A stretch of DNA of 64,000 nt from Leptospirillum sp. (GTDB lineage Bacteria; Nitrospirota; Leptospirillia; Leptospirillales; Leptospirillaceae), in assembly GCA_027315205.1 (NCBI GenBank), contig DAHUYM010000005.1, forward strand, positions 71,638 through 135,637, read 5' to 3'. Under the pieces are notes generated by a model. It made no database searches. It was given only the letters and a program-made list of their open reading frames with translations, and was not told the DNA's origin. Within the stretch, counting starts at the first letter, position 1. The number at the start of each line of letters is the position of its first letter. The position numbers and the translations under genes are program-made. Below are positions 31,915 to 41,628 of this stretch, piece by piece.

Positions 31915-32950
31915 AGACGACCTCTCCTCCCCCCGGAATGACCTCTCCCAGAAAATGGAAGGTCTCTCCCTTCGCCGAAAGGAACCGCTCCAGGGCGTGG
32001 GCGTGAGACGATGAAACCAGGACGACCAGGCCGATCCCCATGTTGAAAACACGGAACATTTCCCGGGTGGTCACGTTTCCTTTTTCCTGGAGGACGCGGA
32101 AGATGGGCGGCTTCGGCCAGGAACGCGGATTAACCCGGGCCGAAAGGCCATTGGGGAGGATCCTTGGGACGTTTTCCGTGAGCCCTCCGCCGGTCACATG
32201 CACCATGCCGCTGACGGGAACCTCCCGGATCAACTCCAGGATCAGTCCGACGTAGATACGCGTCGGATCCAGGAGTACCGCTCCCCACGTGCGCCCCGAG
32301 GACCAGTCCGGACAGGACTCCGGGGTGACTTTCCCGTCTTCGAGAAGAATGTGGCGAACCAGGGAAAATCCGTTCGAGTGGAGGCCGCTGGAAGGAATGC
32401 CGTAGAGTTTGTGCCCCATCTCGATGGCATGGCCGTCAACGATCCGTTCGCGATCGGCGATCCCGACCACAAATCCGGCCAGATCGAAATCGTCCTGTCG
32501 ATAGACCCCCGGCATTTCGGCCGTTTCGCCTCCAAGGAGTGCGGCCCCCGCCTGTCGGCACCCTTCGGCGATGCCCTGGAACACCCGCTTTCCTACGACC
32601 GGGTCCAGGCGACCCATCGCGTAGTAATCCAGGAAAAACAGGGGCTCGGCACCCATGACGGCGATATCGTTCGCACACATCGCCACCAGGTCGATGCCCA
32701 GATTTTCATAGATCCCGGCCCATTGCGCGACTTTCAGCTTGGTCCCGACCCCGTCCGTCCCGGAAACCAATACGGGATCCTTATACCTTTTCCACTCGGG
32801 ACGAAAGACTCCCCCGAACCCGCCGATACCCGCGAGCAGTCCTTCGCGATTGGTTGTCGCCGCAAGGGGCCGGATCGCGTCAATCCAACGATTTCCGCGT
32901 TCGATGGAGACGCCGGCCTGGGCATACCGGCCCTCATTCTCCTCCGTCAT
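31898..32950 (-). CDS. purM: Phosphoribosylformylglycinamidine cyclo-ligase (AIR synthetase)
   Basis: A 350-aa protein. VSGTDGVGTKLKVAQ, GIDLVAMCANDIAVMGAEPLFFLDYYA and LLGGETAEMPGVY are PurM signatures for ATP and FGAM binding. VTGGGLTENVPRIL lies in the C-terminal domain. It converts FGAM to AIR, the step after PurN and PurL. It forms a purM-purN operon on minus with overlapping ends, and its promoter must lie in 32951-33263. Confidence 0.96.
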   Translation of the reverse strand: MTEENEGRYAQAGVSIERGNRWIDAIRPLAATTNREGLLAGIGGFGGVFRPEWKRYKDPVLVSGTDGVGTKLKVAQWAGIYENLGIDLVAMCANDIAVMGAEPLFFLDYYAMGRLDPVVGKRVFQGIAEGCRQAGAALLGGETAEMPGVYRQDDFDLAGFVVGIADRERIVDGHAIEMGHKLYGIPSSGLHSNGFSLVRHILLEDGKVTPESCPDWSSGRTWGAVLLDPTRIYVGLILELIREVPVSGMVHVTGGGLTENVPRILPNGLSARVNPRSWPKPPIFRVLQEKGNVTTREMFRVFNMGIGLVVLVSSSHAHALERFLSAKGETFHFLGEVIPGGGEVVYDRSF

Positions 32951-33263
32951 TCCGGACCTTTCATAATAATTTTTGATTGTCTTTGATCTTGATTGACAAA
33001 ATTGTCGGGGGATGGTTTAATTTTGCATGAATTTGCCCTGCATTCATTGGGGTCCCGCCACTATAGAAGGCTCAAGAACACGGGGGATTATACCGAAAAG
33101 ACAGCGAAGCGGCAATTTGTCTTTTCGAACAAAGCTCAATCGGGCTGACCGGTTCTCGACCGTCGAGGTCCGCCAGATTGATCCCCCGATCCGGAAAACG
33201 AATCCTTATGTTCATGTTCAGGTAGATACCCCGCAAAACTGCGGCCATGGGGAACGATAATCC
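32951..33263. other. Divergent promoter region between purM and the Cys-rich protein gene
   Basis: It holds a clear plus-strand promoter (separate entry) at 32993-33021 and, by position, the purM promoter on minus. The roughly 230-base leader of the plus transcript (33030-33263) is long; I matched no riboswitch class in it. A 77-codon open frame at 33027-33260 has no ribosome binding site. Confidence 0.45.
32993..33021 (+). promoter_or_regulatory. Sigma70-type promoter for the 33264 gene
   Basis: TTGACA (32993-32998), a perfect -35, a 17-base spacer and TTTAAT (33016-33021). It implies a leader of about 230 bases before the ATG at 33264. Confidence 0.65.
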
Positions 33264-34331
33264 ATGAAAGAGTCGGGCATCGGGAATCGCCACGGAAGAA
33301 TCCTTCTATCCAGATCCATTTCGTCCATTCTTCTGGTGTCTCTGGCACTCTCCCCCGCATCCTGCGGAAACCTCTTCAACGGTGTCGGCGGAAGCGGGAC
33401 CGGAACGCTCGCGGCGGCTGAAACCACCGCCCTTGTCGACCTCGCCAACGGCAATTACGTGGCCGCGGCCCAGGTGATCAACGGATACTGCCCGAACAAC
33501 ACCTGTCCCGACGTGACGTCGGCCACAATCCTGGCCGACGCGTACATCGCCCTGGGAACCGCCCCGAACAGCAGCTACTCCGTCACCCAGCAGATTCTTC
33601 TCGCCACCCCGACGGGGACGATGGCGGGGACCAACCAGATCATCTCCAACCTGGTCGGGCTTACCAGTTCGAACGGGTCCGCGACGGATACGTATTCGGC
33701 GATCGCCCAGGCCGTGCCCTGCATCCAGAACAACAACTGCACCTCCCAGGGGCTTCAGACCACCGAGACGGCCCTCGAACTCCTGATCAACAGCGGCTGC
33801 TCCTCGACGGACTGTTCCTCGGCCGATCTGGCCTCCATGTACCTTCTGGGTGCTGCGGTCTACACCCTGGCCAGTCTCCAGTACTCGACCGGGGTGACCT
33901 TTATCTCGCCGAACTGGGAACTGTGTTCGCCTTCCGGCGGCGGAACATCGTCGTGCAGCGCCCTCTCATCCGGAAACATCGGGGCGATCTCTACCGATCT
34001 CGGAAGCAACCAAAACCTTCTCGCCGACGACTGTTATCTGATGTTCAATACCCTCGCGAACGCGTCGACCGTCTGCAGCAACACTGGAGGAACGAGCGCC
34101 CTGTCGAACGGACCGTCGCTTTCGAGCGTGGTCACGACCGTCGCCTCGTCGCTCGGAACGAGCGCGACATCCGTCACGAACTCTGTCAACGAGTTCCTGA
34201 ACACCGTCGCCGACTGCACCGGGAGCCTCGGGACCCCTTGCACGGCATCGACAGTGACCAGCGCCCCGACGTCGCTCACAAGCTCTCTAAGCTTTCAGAC
34301 GGCAGCGTCGAATTACCTTGGAAGCCTTTAA
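33264..34331 (+). CDS. Cys-rich exported protein (possible lipoprotein)
   Basis: A 355-aa protein. The N-terminus is a signal ending SPASC; with Pro at -3 the lipobox is poor, so a soluble or lipidated form are both possible. The mature chain has spaced Cys pairs (CPNNTC, CIQNNNC, CSSTDC, then DDC, TVC, ADC and TPC), enough for about six disulfides. Segments such as SATILADAYIALG and ADLASMYLLGAAVYTLASLQ look like TPR-type helical hairpins, so the fold may be a disulfide-braced helical repeat. It overlaps no other gene but is followed after 22 bases by a FadL-like barrel gene, suggesting a joint role. Confidence 0.7.
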   Translation: MKESGIGNRHGRILLSRSISSILLVSLALSPASCGNLFNGVGGSGTGTLAAAETTALVDLANGNYVAAAQVINGYCPNNTCPDVTSATILADAYIALGTAPNSSYSVTQQILLATPTGTMAGTNQIISNLVGLTSSNGSATDTYSAIAQAVPCIQNNNCTSQGLQTTETALELLINSGCSSTDCSSADLASMYLLGAAVYTLASLQYSTGVTFISPNWELCSPSGGGTSSCSALSSGNIGAISTDLGSNQNLLADDCYLMFNTLANASTVCSNTGGTSALSNGPSLSSVVTTVASSLGTSATSVTNSVNEFLNTVADCTGSLGTPCTASTVTSAPTSLTSSLSFQTAASNYLGSL

Positions 34332-34353
34332 CCCTGAAACGCAGGATATCACG

Positions 34354-35496
34354 ATGAAAAAACGCATTGTCAGCTTCCTCTTCGTCAGCCTGATCGCGGG
34401 ACTGACTGTTCTCGATTCTCCTCGTCCGGCGAAAGCGGGTCCCGGAGGAATCGCCGGCTCAGCCCTTTTCCAGCAATTTCCGGCCCTCTACCAGGGCGTC
34501 ATTCCACTCGGCATGGGGGGCGCCTTTACCGCCGTGGCCGACGACGAAAATGCCGTCTTCTACAATCCGGCAGGCCTCGACAACATTCAGGACTCCTCCT
34601 TCAAAATCATCAACGTTTCGGCCGACGTGACCTATCCGAACATGGTCACCCTCTATAACAATGCGCGTTCCGACAGCAATCTTCCCGCCGGAAGCACCCA
34701 GGACCAGGCCTATATCAACGACTTCAACCAGTTTGCGGGTCAATCGCTCTACGCGCGGGTGGGGGATTACTCCAATTACACCACACACGACTTCTCCATC
34801 GGGCTCCTGACAAACAACCAGGTTATGGCAACCCCGGCCGCCGCCGCGACCACCAACAACCTGGCTTCCCTCTATGGCCTGTCCGACAGCGGCATCGTGG
34901 TGTCCGGAGCCTACGGATTCTTCAACCACCACCTGCAGATAGGCGGAACTCTCATGGGATTGAGCCAGATGTTCCTTGACATCCCGAGCCTCTCGGTGGC
35001 GCAGGCCTCCACCCTCCAGTCCACCATCAATTCGAGCCTGACACATGGCCTGGGGATCCTCGGAAATGTCGGAGCCATCTACCATTTCGACCTACCGTTG
35101 AACCCCACAATCGGCGCATCGGTCGAAAATATCGGAACAGCCGATTTCGGCCAGGCGGGCACCCTTCCCCAGATGATCAATGCGGGCGTCGGACTCGATC
35201 CGGATATCGGATTCGGGAGACTCCTGGTGGATTTCGATTACGACGACGTCGCCAATTATCTCTACTACACCGGCGATTCCCTGTGGCTTCACACCCATTT
35301 TGGCGTGCAATACCAGTTCCCGGCGATCCTGACGCTTTCGGCGGGGGTCTACGAAGGCTACCCGACTTTTGGATTCGGCCTCGATCTCTGGGCCTTCATG
35401 GTGAATGGATCCTATTACACGGAAGAAGCCGGCGTGTCTCCGGGACAGAACCCGAACCACATCGTTTCTCTGCAGGTGGCGTTCGGCTGGATGTAG
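34354..35496 (+). CDS. FadL/OmpP1-like outer-membrane protein
   Basis: A 380-aa protein. The ATG at 34354 gives a clean signal peptide (KKRIVSFLFVSLIAGLTVL ... AKAGPGG). The N-terminal PLGMGGAFTAVADDENAVFYNPAGLDNIQ is the signature of the OmpP1/FadL/TodX and UPF0164 groups (a hatch loop leading into a 14-strand barrel). The C-terminus NHIVSLQVAFGWM ends in an aromatic-Met pair like many barrels. FadL proteins take up hydrophobic compounds across the outer membrane; the ligand here is unknown. Confidence 0.8.
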   Translation: MKKRIVSFLFVSLIAGLTVLDSPRPAKAGPGGIAGSALFQQFPALYQGVIPLGMGGAFTAVADDENAVFYNPAGLDNIQDSSFKIINVSADVTYPNMVTLYNNARSDSNLPAGSTQDQAYINDFNQFAGQSLYARVGDYSNYTTHDFSIGLLTNNQVMATPAAAATTNNLASLYGLSDSGIVVSGAYGFFNHHLQIGGTLMGLSQMFLDIPSLSVAQASTLQSTINSSLTHGLGILGNVGAIYHFDLPLNPTIGASVENIGTADFGQAGTLPQMINAGVGLDPDIGFGRLLVDFDYDDVANYLYYTGDSLWLHTHFGVQYQFPAILTLSAGVYEGYPTFGFGLDLWAFMVNGSYYTEEAGVSPGQNPNHIVSLQVAFGWM

Positions 35497-35514
35497 AACG
35501 GAAGGAAAACACCT

Positions 35515-35557
35515 GACGACATGAGGAGGATCGCGTCTTCTCCCGTCGTCATTTCGT
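35515..35557 (+). terminator. Terminator candidate after the FadL-like gene
   Basis: GACGAC ... GTCGTC with imperfect inner pairing (GAGGAGGA with TCTTCTCC) is followed by ATTTCGTC, 16 bases after the stop. The T content of the tail is low. Confidence 0.35.
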
Positions 35558-35592
35558 CAAGAAACCCGGGATTCCGGATCTCGGTCCGGTGA

Positions 35593-36321
35593 CTAGACGT
35601 CCCGGGTTGTCCGGGCCAGCCTTTCCAAGGCGGCCTTCGCCGCTTTCTGTTCGGCTTCTTTCTTGGAACGACCCGTACCTTCCCCGTAGGACTTGCCCCG
35701 AATCAGAACTTCCACGTCGAATTCTTTCTGATGGTCCGGACCCCGCTGGGACACGATCTCATAATGGGGGAGGGTTTCGAGTTCGCGCTGGCAATACTCC
35801 TGAAGATTCGTCTTGTAATCCAGGACGGAATCGGTCGACACAGTCTGATCGATCGCATGCCGAAAATGGTTCATGATGAATGTACGCGCGGCGTCGAGTC
35901 CGCCGTCGAGGTAGATCGCGGCGATTATCGCCTCCAGGGCATCGGCAAGAAGGGAGCTTTTTTCCCGTCCCTGGGTCAGTTCCTCCCCCTTTCCGATCTG
36001 GAGGAACATGCCGACTCCAATGTCCCGGGAGACCGTCGCCAGGGTCGGTTCCGACACGACCCTTCCCTTGAATTTCGAAAGGATGCCTTCCGGATACTGG
36101 GGAAAGTTCACCATCAGGTATTCCGCCACCACAAGACCGAGAATGGTATCTCCCAGAAACTCGAGCCTCTCGTTGTTCCGGGTCACCCCGAGCCGTCGGC
36201 CTTCGTTCATGAAGGATTTGTGGGTGGTGGCTTCTTCCAGGAGATCGTTCTGGTGAAAATGATATTCGAGACGGTCTTCGAGGGCCCTGAGGTCACGACG
36301 GATTCTGATCTTTGGGATCAC
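35593..36321 (-). CDS. rnc: Ribonuclease III
   Basis: A 242-aa protein. The RNase III domain has the signature NERLEFLGDTILGLVV (metal-binding Glu/Asp) and the second catalytic patch SSLLADALEAIIAAIYLDGG. The dsRNA-binding domain (about 165-235) ends GRSKKEAEQKAAKAALERL. The enzyme processes rRNA precursors and cuts double-stranded RNA. It follows fabF by 21 bases at the end of the fab cluster, the usual acpP-fabF-rnc order. Confidence 0.96.
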   Translation of the reverse strand: MIPKIRIRRDLRALEDRLEYHFHQNDLLEEATTHKSFMNEGRRLGVTRNNERLEFLGDTILGLVVAEYLMVNFPQYPEGILSKFKGRVVSEPTLATVSRDIGVGMFLQIGKGEELTQGREKSSLLADALEAIIAAIYLDGGLDAARTFIMNHFRHAIDQTVSTDSVLDYKTNLQEYCQRELETLPHYEIVSQRGPDHQKEFDVEVLIRGKSYGEGTGRSKKEAEQKAAKAALERLARTTRDV

Positions 36322-36342
36322 AGGCAGGGCTCCCTGGAAGCG

Positions 36343-37605
36343 TTAGGAAGGAACTTCCTTCCCGATCACGAGCGAAGCATTGGTACCGCCGAATCCGAAG
36401 GAGTTTTTGAGGACGGCCGTCACATTCATCCGTCGCGCTCCTTCGCGAACATAGTCCAGGTCGCATTCCGGATCGGGGTTGTCGACATTGATCGTCGGAG
36501 GGACAACGCCTTCCGTGAGAGCCTTGAGAGCGAAAATCGTCTCGACTCCGCCGGCTCCTCCGAGAAGGTGACCTGTCATCGATTTCGTCCCGCTGACCGC
36601 GATCTGGTTTGCATGCTCTCCGAACACTCTCCGGATGGCAAGCGTTTCGAGTTTATCCGCGAATGTCGACGTGGCGTGCGCATTGATGTGATTGATCCGA
36701 TGTTTCGGAATGCCGGCATTCCGGATCGCCATCTCCATACATCGGACTGCCCCGTCGGCATCGTCCGGTGGAGACGTAATATGGTAGGCGTCCCCGGTCA
36801 GCCCGTAACCCAGTATCTCGCCGTAGATTTTCGCTTCGCGTTCTTTGGCTCTCCCGTGCTCTTCGAGGACGACGACACCCGCCCCTTCGGAGAGTACGAA
36901 TCCGTCCCTGTCCCGATCGAAAGGACGACTGGCCCGCTCCGGTTCGCCGTTACGGGAAGAGAGCGCACGGGCAGCCGCAAAACCCGCCACGGTCAGGTCG
37001 GACATCGCGGATTCGGCACCCCCCGCGATCATGACGTCCGCATCCCCTCTCCGGATGATGTGATACGCATCCCCGATGCAATGGACGCCGGTCGCACACG
37101 CAGACACCGCACAGGAATTCGGACCGGATATTCTCAAATGGATCGAGATCTGTCCTGAAGCCAGATTGATGATCACCATCGGAATGAAAAAAGGGGACAC
37201 TTTCCTGGGTCCCCCTTCCATCAGCGCCTGGTGGTAAAACTCGATCCCCGGCAAACCCCCGATGCCAGAGCCGACATAGACACCGATCAAGTGCCGGTTC
37301 TCATCGTTGATCTCGAGCCTGGAATCCTCAACCGCCATTTTTGCCGCGGCCAACGCATAATGGATGAAGGTGTCCATTTTCTTGACATCCTTCCGGTCCA
37401 TCCATTGCGTTGGATCAAATCCCCTGACCTCGCCGCCGATCGTGACCGGAAAACCGGTCGTGTCGAAACGGGTGATCGGACCAATCCCGGAACGTCCTGC
37501 CAGAAGATTCTTCCAGCTGTCCGAGACGGTGTTGCCGAGCGGTGAGACCATCCCCATGCCCGTGACAACCACCCGCCGAACCGCCGGAGCGGTTCCGGCC
37601 ATCAT
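36343..37605 (-). CDS. fabF: 3-oxoacyl-ACP synthase II (KAS II)
   Basis: A 420-aa protein. The catalytic triad is visible: Cys in [12 protein letters not shown], His in [14 protein letters not shown] and His in [13 protein letters not shown]. The loop after the first catalytic His appears one residue shorter than the usual HxTSTPxxDKxE and has Phe for Pro, which could affect chain-length preference. It starts at an ATGA overlap with acpP. It extends acyl-ACP chains by condensation with malonyl-ACP. Confidence 0.95.
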   Translation of the reverse strand: MMAGTAPAVRRVVVTGMGMVSPLGNTVSDSWKNLLAGRSGIGPITRFDTTGFPVTIGGEVRGFDPTQWMDRKDVKKMDTFIHYALAAAKMAVEDSRLEINDENRHLIGVYVGSGIGGLPGIEFYHQALMEGGPRKVSPFFIPMVIINLASGQISIHLRISGPNSCAVSACATGVHCIGDAYHIIRRGDADVMIAGGAESAMSDLTVAGFAAARALSSRNGEPERASRPFDRDRDGFVLSEGAGVVVLEEHGRAKEREAKIYGEILGYGLTGDAYHITSPPDDADGAVRCMEMAIRNAGIPKHRINHINAHATSTFADKLETLAIRRVFGEHANQIAVSGTKSMTGHLLGGAGGVETIFALKALTEGVVPPTINVDNPDPECDLDYVREGARRMNVTAVLKNSFGFGGTNASLVIGKEVPS

Positions 37606-37832
37606 ACCCGCTCGCTGATATAATCTATGGCGTTCTGCACCGTCGCTATTTTTTCGGCATCCTCATCCGGAATTTCGATTCCGAATTCCTCTTCAAGCGC
37701 CATCACGAGCTCGACGGTATCGAGCGAATCGGCACCAAGATCTTCCACAAAGTGGGATTCGGGATTGACTTCGTCTTCCTCGACTCCCAATTGCTCCGCA
37801 ATAATCTTTTTTACGCGCTCCTCAATAGCCAT
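37602..37832 (-). CDS. acpP: Acyl carrier protein
   Basis: A 76-aa acidic helical protein. [34 protein letters not shown] contains the DSL motif whose Ser receives 4'-phosphopantetheine. It carries growing acyl chains for FabD, FabH, FabF, FabG and PlsX, all encoded beside it. The stop overlaps fabF. Confidence 0.98.
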   Translation of the reverse strand: MAIEERVKKIIAEQLGVEEDEVNPESHFVEDLGADSLDTVELVMALEEEFGIEIPDEDAEKIATVQNAIDYISERV

Positions 37833-37918
37833 ACAGAAACAGTCCTCCCTAAACGCGATGTCTTCGACCCTTCATACGTCGGATCCGGCGGTCGGGTCGT
37901 GACCGGGATCCGAATCCT

Positions 37919-38665
37919 TCAGACGAGTGCCATTCCCCCGTTCACATGGAGGGTCTGGCCCGTCACAAAGCCCGCTTCGCGGGATACTAAATAACGGACG
38001 GCATGGGAAATTTCCGAAGCCGTTCCGAACCGGCCGACGGGAATTCGTTCGAGCGCCGCTTCCCGAACCTTTTCGGGAAGGATTCCGGTCATGTCGGTCT
38101 CGACGAATCCGGGGGCCACGACGTTTACCGTGATCCCGCGGGTCGCCACTTCAAGAGCCAGACTTTTCGAAAGGGCCACGAGCCCCCCTTTCGATGCCGC
38201 GTAATTCGCCTGGCCGGCATTGCCCGTCGTGCCGACAATGGAGGAAATGGAAACGATCCGGCCATACCGTTCCTTCATCATCGCTTTAACGACCTTGCGC
38301 ATCAACCGGAACGGCCCGACAAGGTTTGTCCCGAGGACATCGAGGAAATCCTCGTCCTTCATCCTTACAAGGAGCCCATCGTGCACTATTCCCGCATTGT
38401 TCACAAGAATATCAATGCGTCCCGACTGATTCAAGAGTCGGTCCACACCCGCCTCGATCGAGTCCGGAGAAGACACGTCAAGCTCGAGAACACGGCCCTT
38501 GCGCTCTCCTCCCAAAGAGACGACGGACTCTTCGAGCTCCGGCGTCGCCTTGCGGACCCCGAACCAGACCTCCGCCCCTTCCGCTATGAGCATCGAAGCG
38601 ATGGACCAGCCGATTCCCCGCGCCGCTCCGGATACGAGCGCGACCTGTCCCGCAAGCGGTTTCAT
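37919..38665 (-). CDS. fabG: 3-oxoacyl-ACP reductase
   Basis: A 248-aa short-chain dehydrogenase. The NADP loop is VSGAARGIGWSIA, then VNNAG, and the catalytic Ser-Tyr-Lys is in SISSIVGTTGNAGQANYAASKGG. VAPGFVETDMT and FVTGQTLHVNGGM close the family pattern. The start codon overlaps the fabD stop. It reduces 3-ketoacyl-ACP in fatty-acid elongation. Confidence 0.96.
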   Translation of the reverse strand: MKPLAGQVALVSGAARGIGWSIASMLIAEGAEVWFGVRKATPELEESVVSLGGERKGRVLELDVSSPDSIEAGVDRLLNQSGRIDILVNNAGIVHDGLLVRMKDEDFLDVLGTNLVGPFRLMRKVVKAMMKERYGRIVSISSIVGTTGNAGQANYAASKGGLVALSKSLALEVATRGITVNVVAPGFVETDMTGILPEKVREAALERIPVGRFGTASEISHAVRYLVSREAGFVTGQTLHVNGGMALV

Positions 38666-39612
38666 GAGACCTCCGTCGGTTTGTCGACCGATTCCCATGC
38701 GGCATTTTTATCGATTCTCCGTCCCAGGCCCGAAAGGATCGTTCCCGGACCCACCTCGAGGAAAACGGAGATCCCTGAACGAACCGCTTCCCGGACCGAA
38801 TCTTCCCAGAGAACCGGAGCAGTGATCTGGCGAATGAGCCTCTCTTTCAGGACGGCTGGATCGCTCGACGGGGTCGCCGTCACATTGGAGATGACCGGTC
38901 CGTCCGGAATCGTCCACGCCAAGCCTTCGAGAACGGGAATCATTCTTTTTGCCGCGGACTCCATCAATGGCGTATGGGAGGGCACAGAAACCGCAAGAGG
39001 GATCACTTTGCGGGCTCCCGCCGCCTTCAATCGCTCCGAAGCCTCCCGGACACGCTCCCGGGATCCGGCGATCACGACCTGTCCCGGGCTGTTCATGTTG
39101 GCCATGCCCGCGTATTCTTCCGGGCCGGCGGGACCGAGGCCCTCAAGGACCGAACGGATCGCCTCGCGATCCATGCCGAGAACAGCCGCCATCAGGCCTT
39201 CCCCTTCGGGTATGGCCTCCTGCATGAAACGGCCCCTCAAATGAACCGCCATCAACGCCTCTTCGAACAAAAGGGATCCGGACGCCACGAGAGCAGAATA
39301 CTCTCCCAGGGAATGCCCCAGGTAAAGATCGGGACGAGGATTACCTTCGTCCTGGAGACGACCGACGTACAGGGCGCTCACGAGAAGAAGGGCCGGCTGT
39401 GTCCATTCCGTACGATTCTGGAATCCGTCCGGATCCGGACCGATCAAGCGGTCCGCCGGATACTTGAGGATGTCCGAAGCTTTTTCCATAAGACGTTTTT
39501 CGGATGCGCGGTCGAAGACCTGTCCCATATTCGGGTACTGGGACCCCTGGCCCGGAAAGATCCAGGCCGTGCCACCTCCGAAATTTTTCTCATAAAGATC
39601 CGTCATTTCCAA
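38662..39612 (-). CDS. fabD: Malonyl CoA-ACP transacylase
   Basis: A 316-aa protein. IFPGQGSQYPNMG opens the fold. The nucleophile Ser is in GHSLGEYSALVASG and the catalytic His in SVPSHTPLMESAA. Gln in NMNSPGQVVIAG is also conserved. It loads malonyl units onto AcpP. It lies 7 bases after fabH and overlaps fabG. Confidence 0.95.
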   Translation of the reverse strand: MEMTDLYEKNFGGGTAWIFPGQGSQYPNMGQVFDRASEKRLMEKASDILKYPADRLIGPDPDGFQNRTEWTQPALLLVSALYVGRLQDEGNPRPDLYLGHSLGEYSALVASGSLLFEEALMAVHLRGRFMQEAIPEGEGLMAAVLGMDREAIRSVLEGLGPAGPEEYAGMANMNSPGQVVIAGSRERVREASERLKAAGARKVIPLAVSVPSHTPLMESAAKRMIPVLEGLAWTIPDGPVISNVTATPSSDPAVLKERLIRQITAPVLWEDSVREAVRSGISVFLEVGPGTILSGLGRRIDKNAAWESVDKPTEVS

Positions 39613-39619
39613 AACCTTC

Positions 39620-40627
39620 TCAATCCTTTTCCCACGTCAGAAGACCCGATCCCCATGTGACGCCGCTTCCGAACGCCGTGAGAACGACCCGGTCGTTCAG
39701 GCGGATACGCCCGTCCCGAACCGCTTCATCGAGCGCCATCGGGATCGAGGCCGCCGAAGTGTTTCCGTACCGGTCGATATTGATCACGAATTTTTCCTTC
39801 GGGATCCCGAGACGTTCGGACAGCGCGTCCAGGATCCGGATATTGGCCTGATGAGGAACGACCCAGTCGACCGAGTCCATGGAAAGGTGTTCCAACTTCA
39901 GGATTTCATTTACGGACTCCGCGAGAGTCCGTACAGCCATCTTGAAGGTTTCCCCACCCTTCATCCGGATCGTGCAGTCTTTTCCGGGCGGGGTCGTCCT
40001 CGAAGCGGGCTGGCGCGATCCCCCGCCGGGCACATGGATCAGATCCCAGTATCTCCCGTCGGCATGCAGGTCGATGGACCCCACGCCACGATCTTCTTCC
40101 TTCTGGGCTGACGACAACACAACGGCACCCGCCCCGTCCCCGAAGAGAACGCATGTCGAGCGGTCGGTCCAGTCTACGTAACGGCTCATCACTTCCGAGC
40201 CAACGACCAGAATCGTGTCGCATTGCCCCGATACGATCATGCTGTCCGCGACTTTCAGGGCATACATGAAACCGGAGCAGACAGCGTTGACATCAAAGGC
40301 AAAGATTCCCGGGATTTTCAGTGCGGCCTGGAGAAGGCACGCCGAGGAAGGAAATGTGATGTCAGGAGTGGCGGTTGCCAAGATAATCCCGTCGAGGTCA
40401 GACGGCAAAATGCCGGCGCTCTCGAGTGCCGGCATCGCCGCTTTGAAGGCCAGATCCGATGTCGCCTCGTCAGGGCCCGCGATACGACGTTCGCGGATGC
40501 CCGTCCTCTCCCGGATCCAATTATCCGAAGTCTCTACTCTCTTTGCGAGGTCGTCGTTTGTCCAGACGATCTCCGGTGCATAGGAGCCCGTACCGGTTAT
40601 GACACTTTTGCGTCTTTTCATCGTCAC
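39620..40627 (-). CDS. fabH: 3-oxoacyl-ACP synthase III
   Basis: A 335-aa protein. The triad residues are in FDVNAVCSGFMYAL (Cys), VPHQANIRILDAL (His) and GNTSAASIPMALDEA (Asn). SDNWIRERTGIRERRI is the N-terminal family motif. It starts fatty-acid synthesis from acyl-CoA and malonyl-ACP. The start overlaps the plsX stop. Confidence 0.96.
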   Translation of the reverse strand: MTMKRRKSVITGTGSYAPEIVWTNDDLAKRVETSDNWIRERTGIRERRIAGPDEATSDLAFKAAMPALESAGILPSDLDGIILATATPDITFPSSACLLQAALKIPGIFAFDVNAVCSGFMYALKVADSMIVSGQCDTILVVGSEVMSRYVDWTDRSTCVLFGDGAGAVVLSSAQKEEDRGVGSIDLHADGRYWDLIHVPGGGSRQPASRTTPPGKDCTIRMKGGETFKMAVRTLAESVNEILKLEHLSMDSVDWVVPHQANIRILDALSERLGIPKEKFVINIDRYGNTSAASIPMALDEAVRDGRIRLNDRVVLTAFGSGVTWGSGLLTWEKD

Positions 40628-41616
40628 ACCGTCCCGGGAGCCAATTCCCGGGCGATACGGTCGATCATGTCCTTTTCAACCACATCCCGGGCCACGCGGA
40701 ATGCGCTCCGGATGGCCTTGGGTTCGGAGCGGCCATGGCAGATGAAGAACGGACCATTCACGCCCAGAAGGGGGGCACCGCCATATTCCGCATAATCGAC
40801 CTTTCTTTTGAGGATCGCAAATGCGGGGCGAATCAGAAGGCCTCCGATCTTTGACATGAAGGAATGCCGGGCGGCTTGCCGCATCATGGAAAAGAAGGCT
40901 TCCGCCAACCCTTCTGAGGTTTTCAGCACGACGTTCCCAACAAACCCGTCCGTGACGACGACGTCGGCTTTTCCGTGAAAGAGGTCTTTCCCTTCGACGT
41001 TGCCGATGAAGGGGAGCCCGGAATTCATCAGGAGGATCCGGGTTTCCCGGACAAGATCGTTTCCTTTGTTTTCCTCTTCCCCGTTCGAGATCAGGCCGAC
41101 CGTGGGCGATGGGAGATTCAGGACGATCTGGGCGTAATGAAAACCCATTCGGGCGAACTGCAGGAGATGGGTAGGCTTGCAGTCCACGTTAGCGCCGGCA
41201 TCGACCAGGATAAAGGCTCCCGTCAGATGAGGGATCACCGCGGCGATCGCAGGACGCTCCACGCCCGGGATCCTGCCCAGCACGAAAAGAGCCGCCGCCA
41301 TGGAAGCCCCGGTGTGTCCCGCTGAAATGGCCGCCGCCACTTCCCCGTCCTTCAAAAGCTCGGCGGCAACCCACACGGAGGAACGTTTCTTCTTCCGGAC
41401 ATCGGTCGCCGATTCATCCATGCCGACCGTTTCGGGTGCATGAACGATCGCAAAAGGCACGCCTTCGAGACCCAGGCCCCGAATCTCCGACTCGAGGTGG
41501 GGACGGTCCCCGACCAGGACGGGCTGGACACCAAGCTCGCGGTAAGCGTCTGATGCCCCAAGGATCAGGGGCGAAGAACCGAGATCCCCGCCCATGGCAT
41601 CAATGGCAATCTTCAT
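40624..41616 (-). CDS. plsX: Phosphate acyltransferase
   Basis: A 330-aa protein. IAIDAMGGDLGSSPLI, ISAGHTGASMAAALFVLGRIPGVERPA, VDAGANVDCKP and YGGAPLLGVNG are the ordered PlsX signatures. It converts acyl-ACP to acyl phosphate for PlsY and so starts phospholipid synthesis. It lies between rpmF and fabH as in many bacteria. Confidence 0.96.
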   Translation of the reverse strand: MKIAIDAMGGDLGSSPLILGASDAYRELGVQPVLVGDRPHLESEIRGLGLEGVPFAIVHAPETVGMDESATDVRKKKRSSVWVAAELLKDGEVAAAISAGHTGASMAAALFVLGRIPGVERPAIAAVIPHLTGAFILVDAGANVDCKPTHLLQFARMGFHYAQIVLNLPSPTVGLISNGEEENKGNDLVRETRILLMNSGLPFIGNVEGKDLFHGKADVVVTDGFVGNVVLKTSEGLAEAFFSMMRQAARHSFMSKIGGLLIRPAFAILKRKVDYAEYGGAPLLGVNGPFFICHGRSEPKAIRSAFRVARDVVEKDMIDRIARELAPGTV

Positions 41617-41628
41617 CAGCGGGATGGA

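Noticed and set aside
33027-33260. 77-codon frame in the leader of the Cys-rich protein gene
   Set aside because: No ribosome binding site; the region is better explained as promoter plus long leader.
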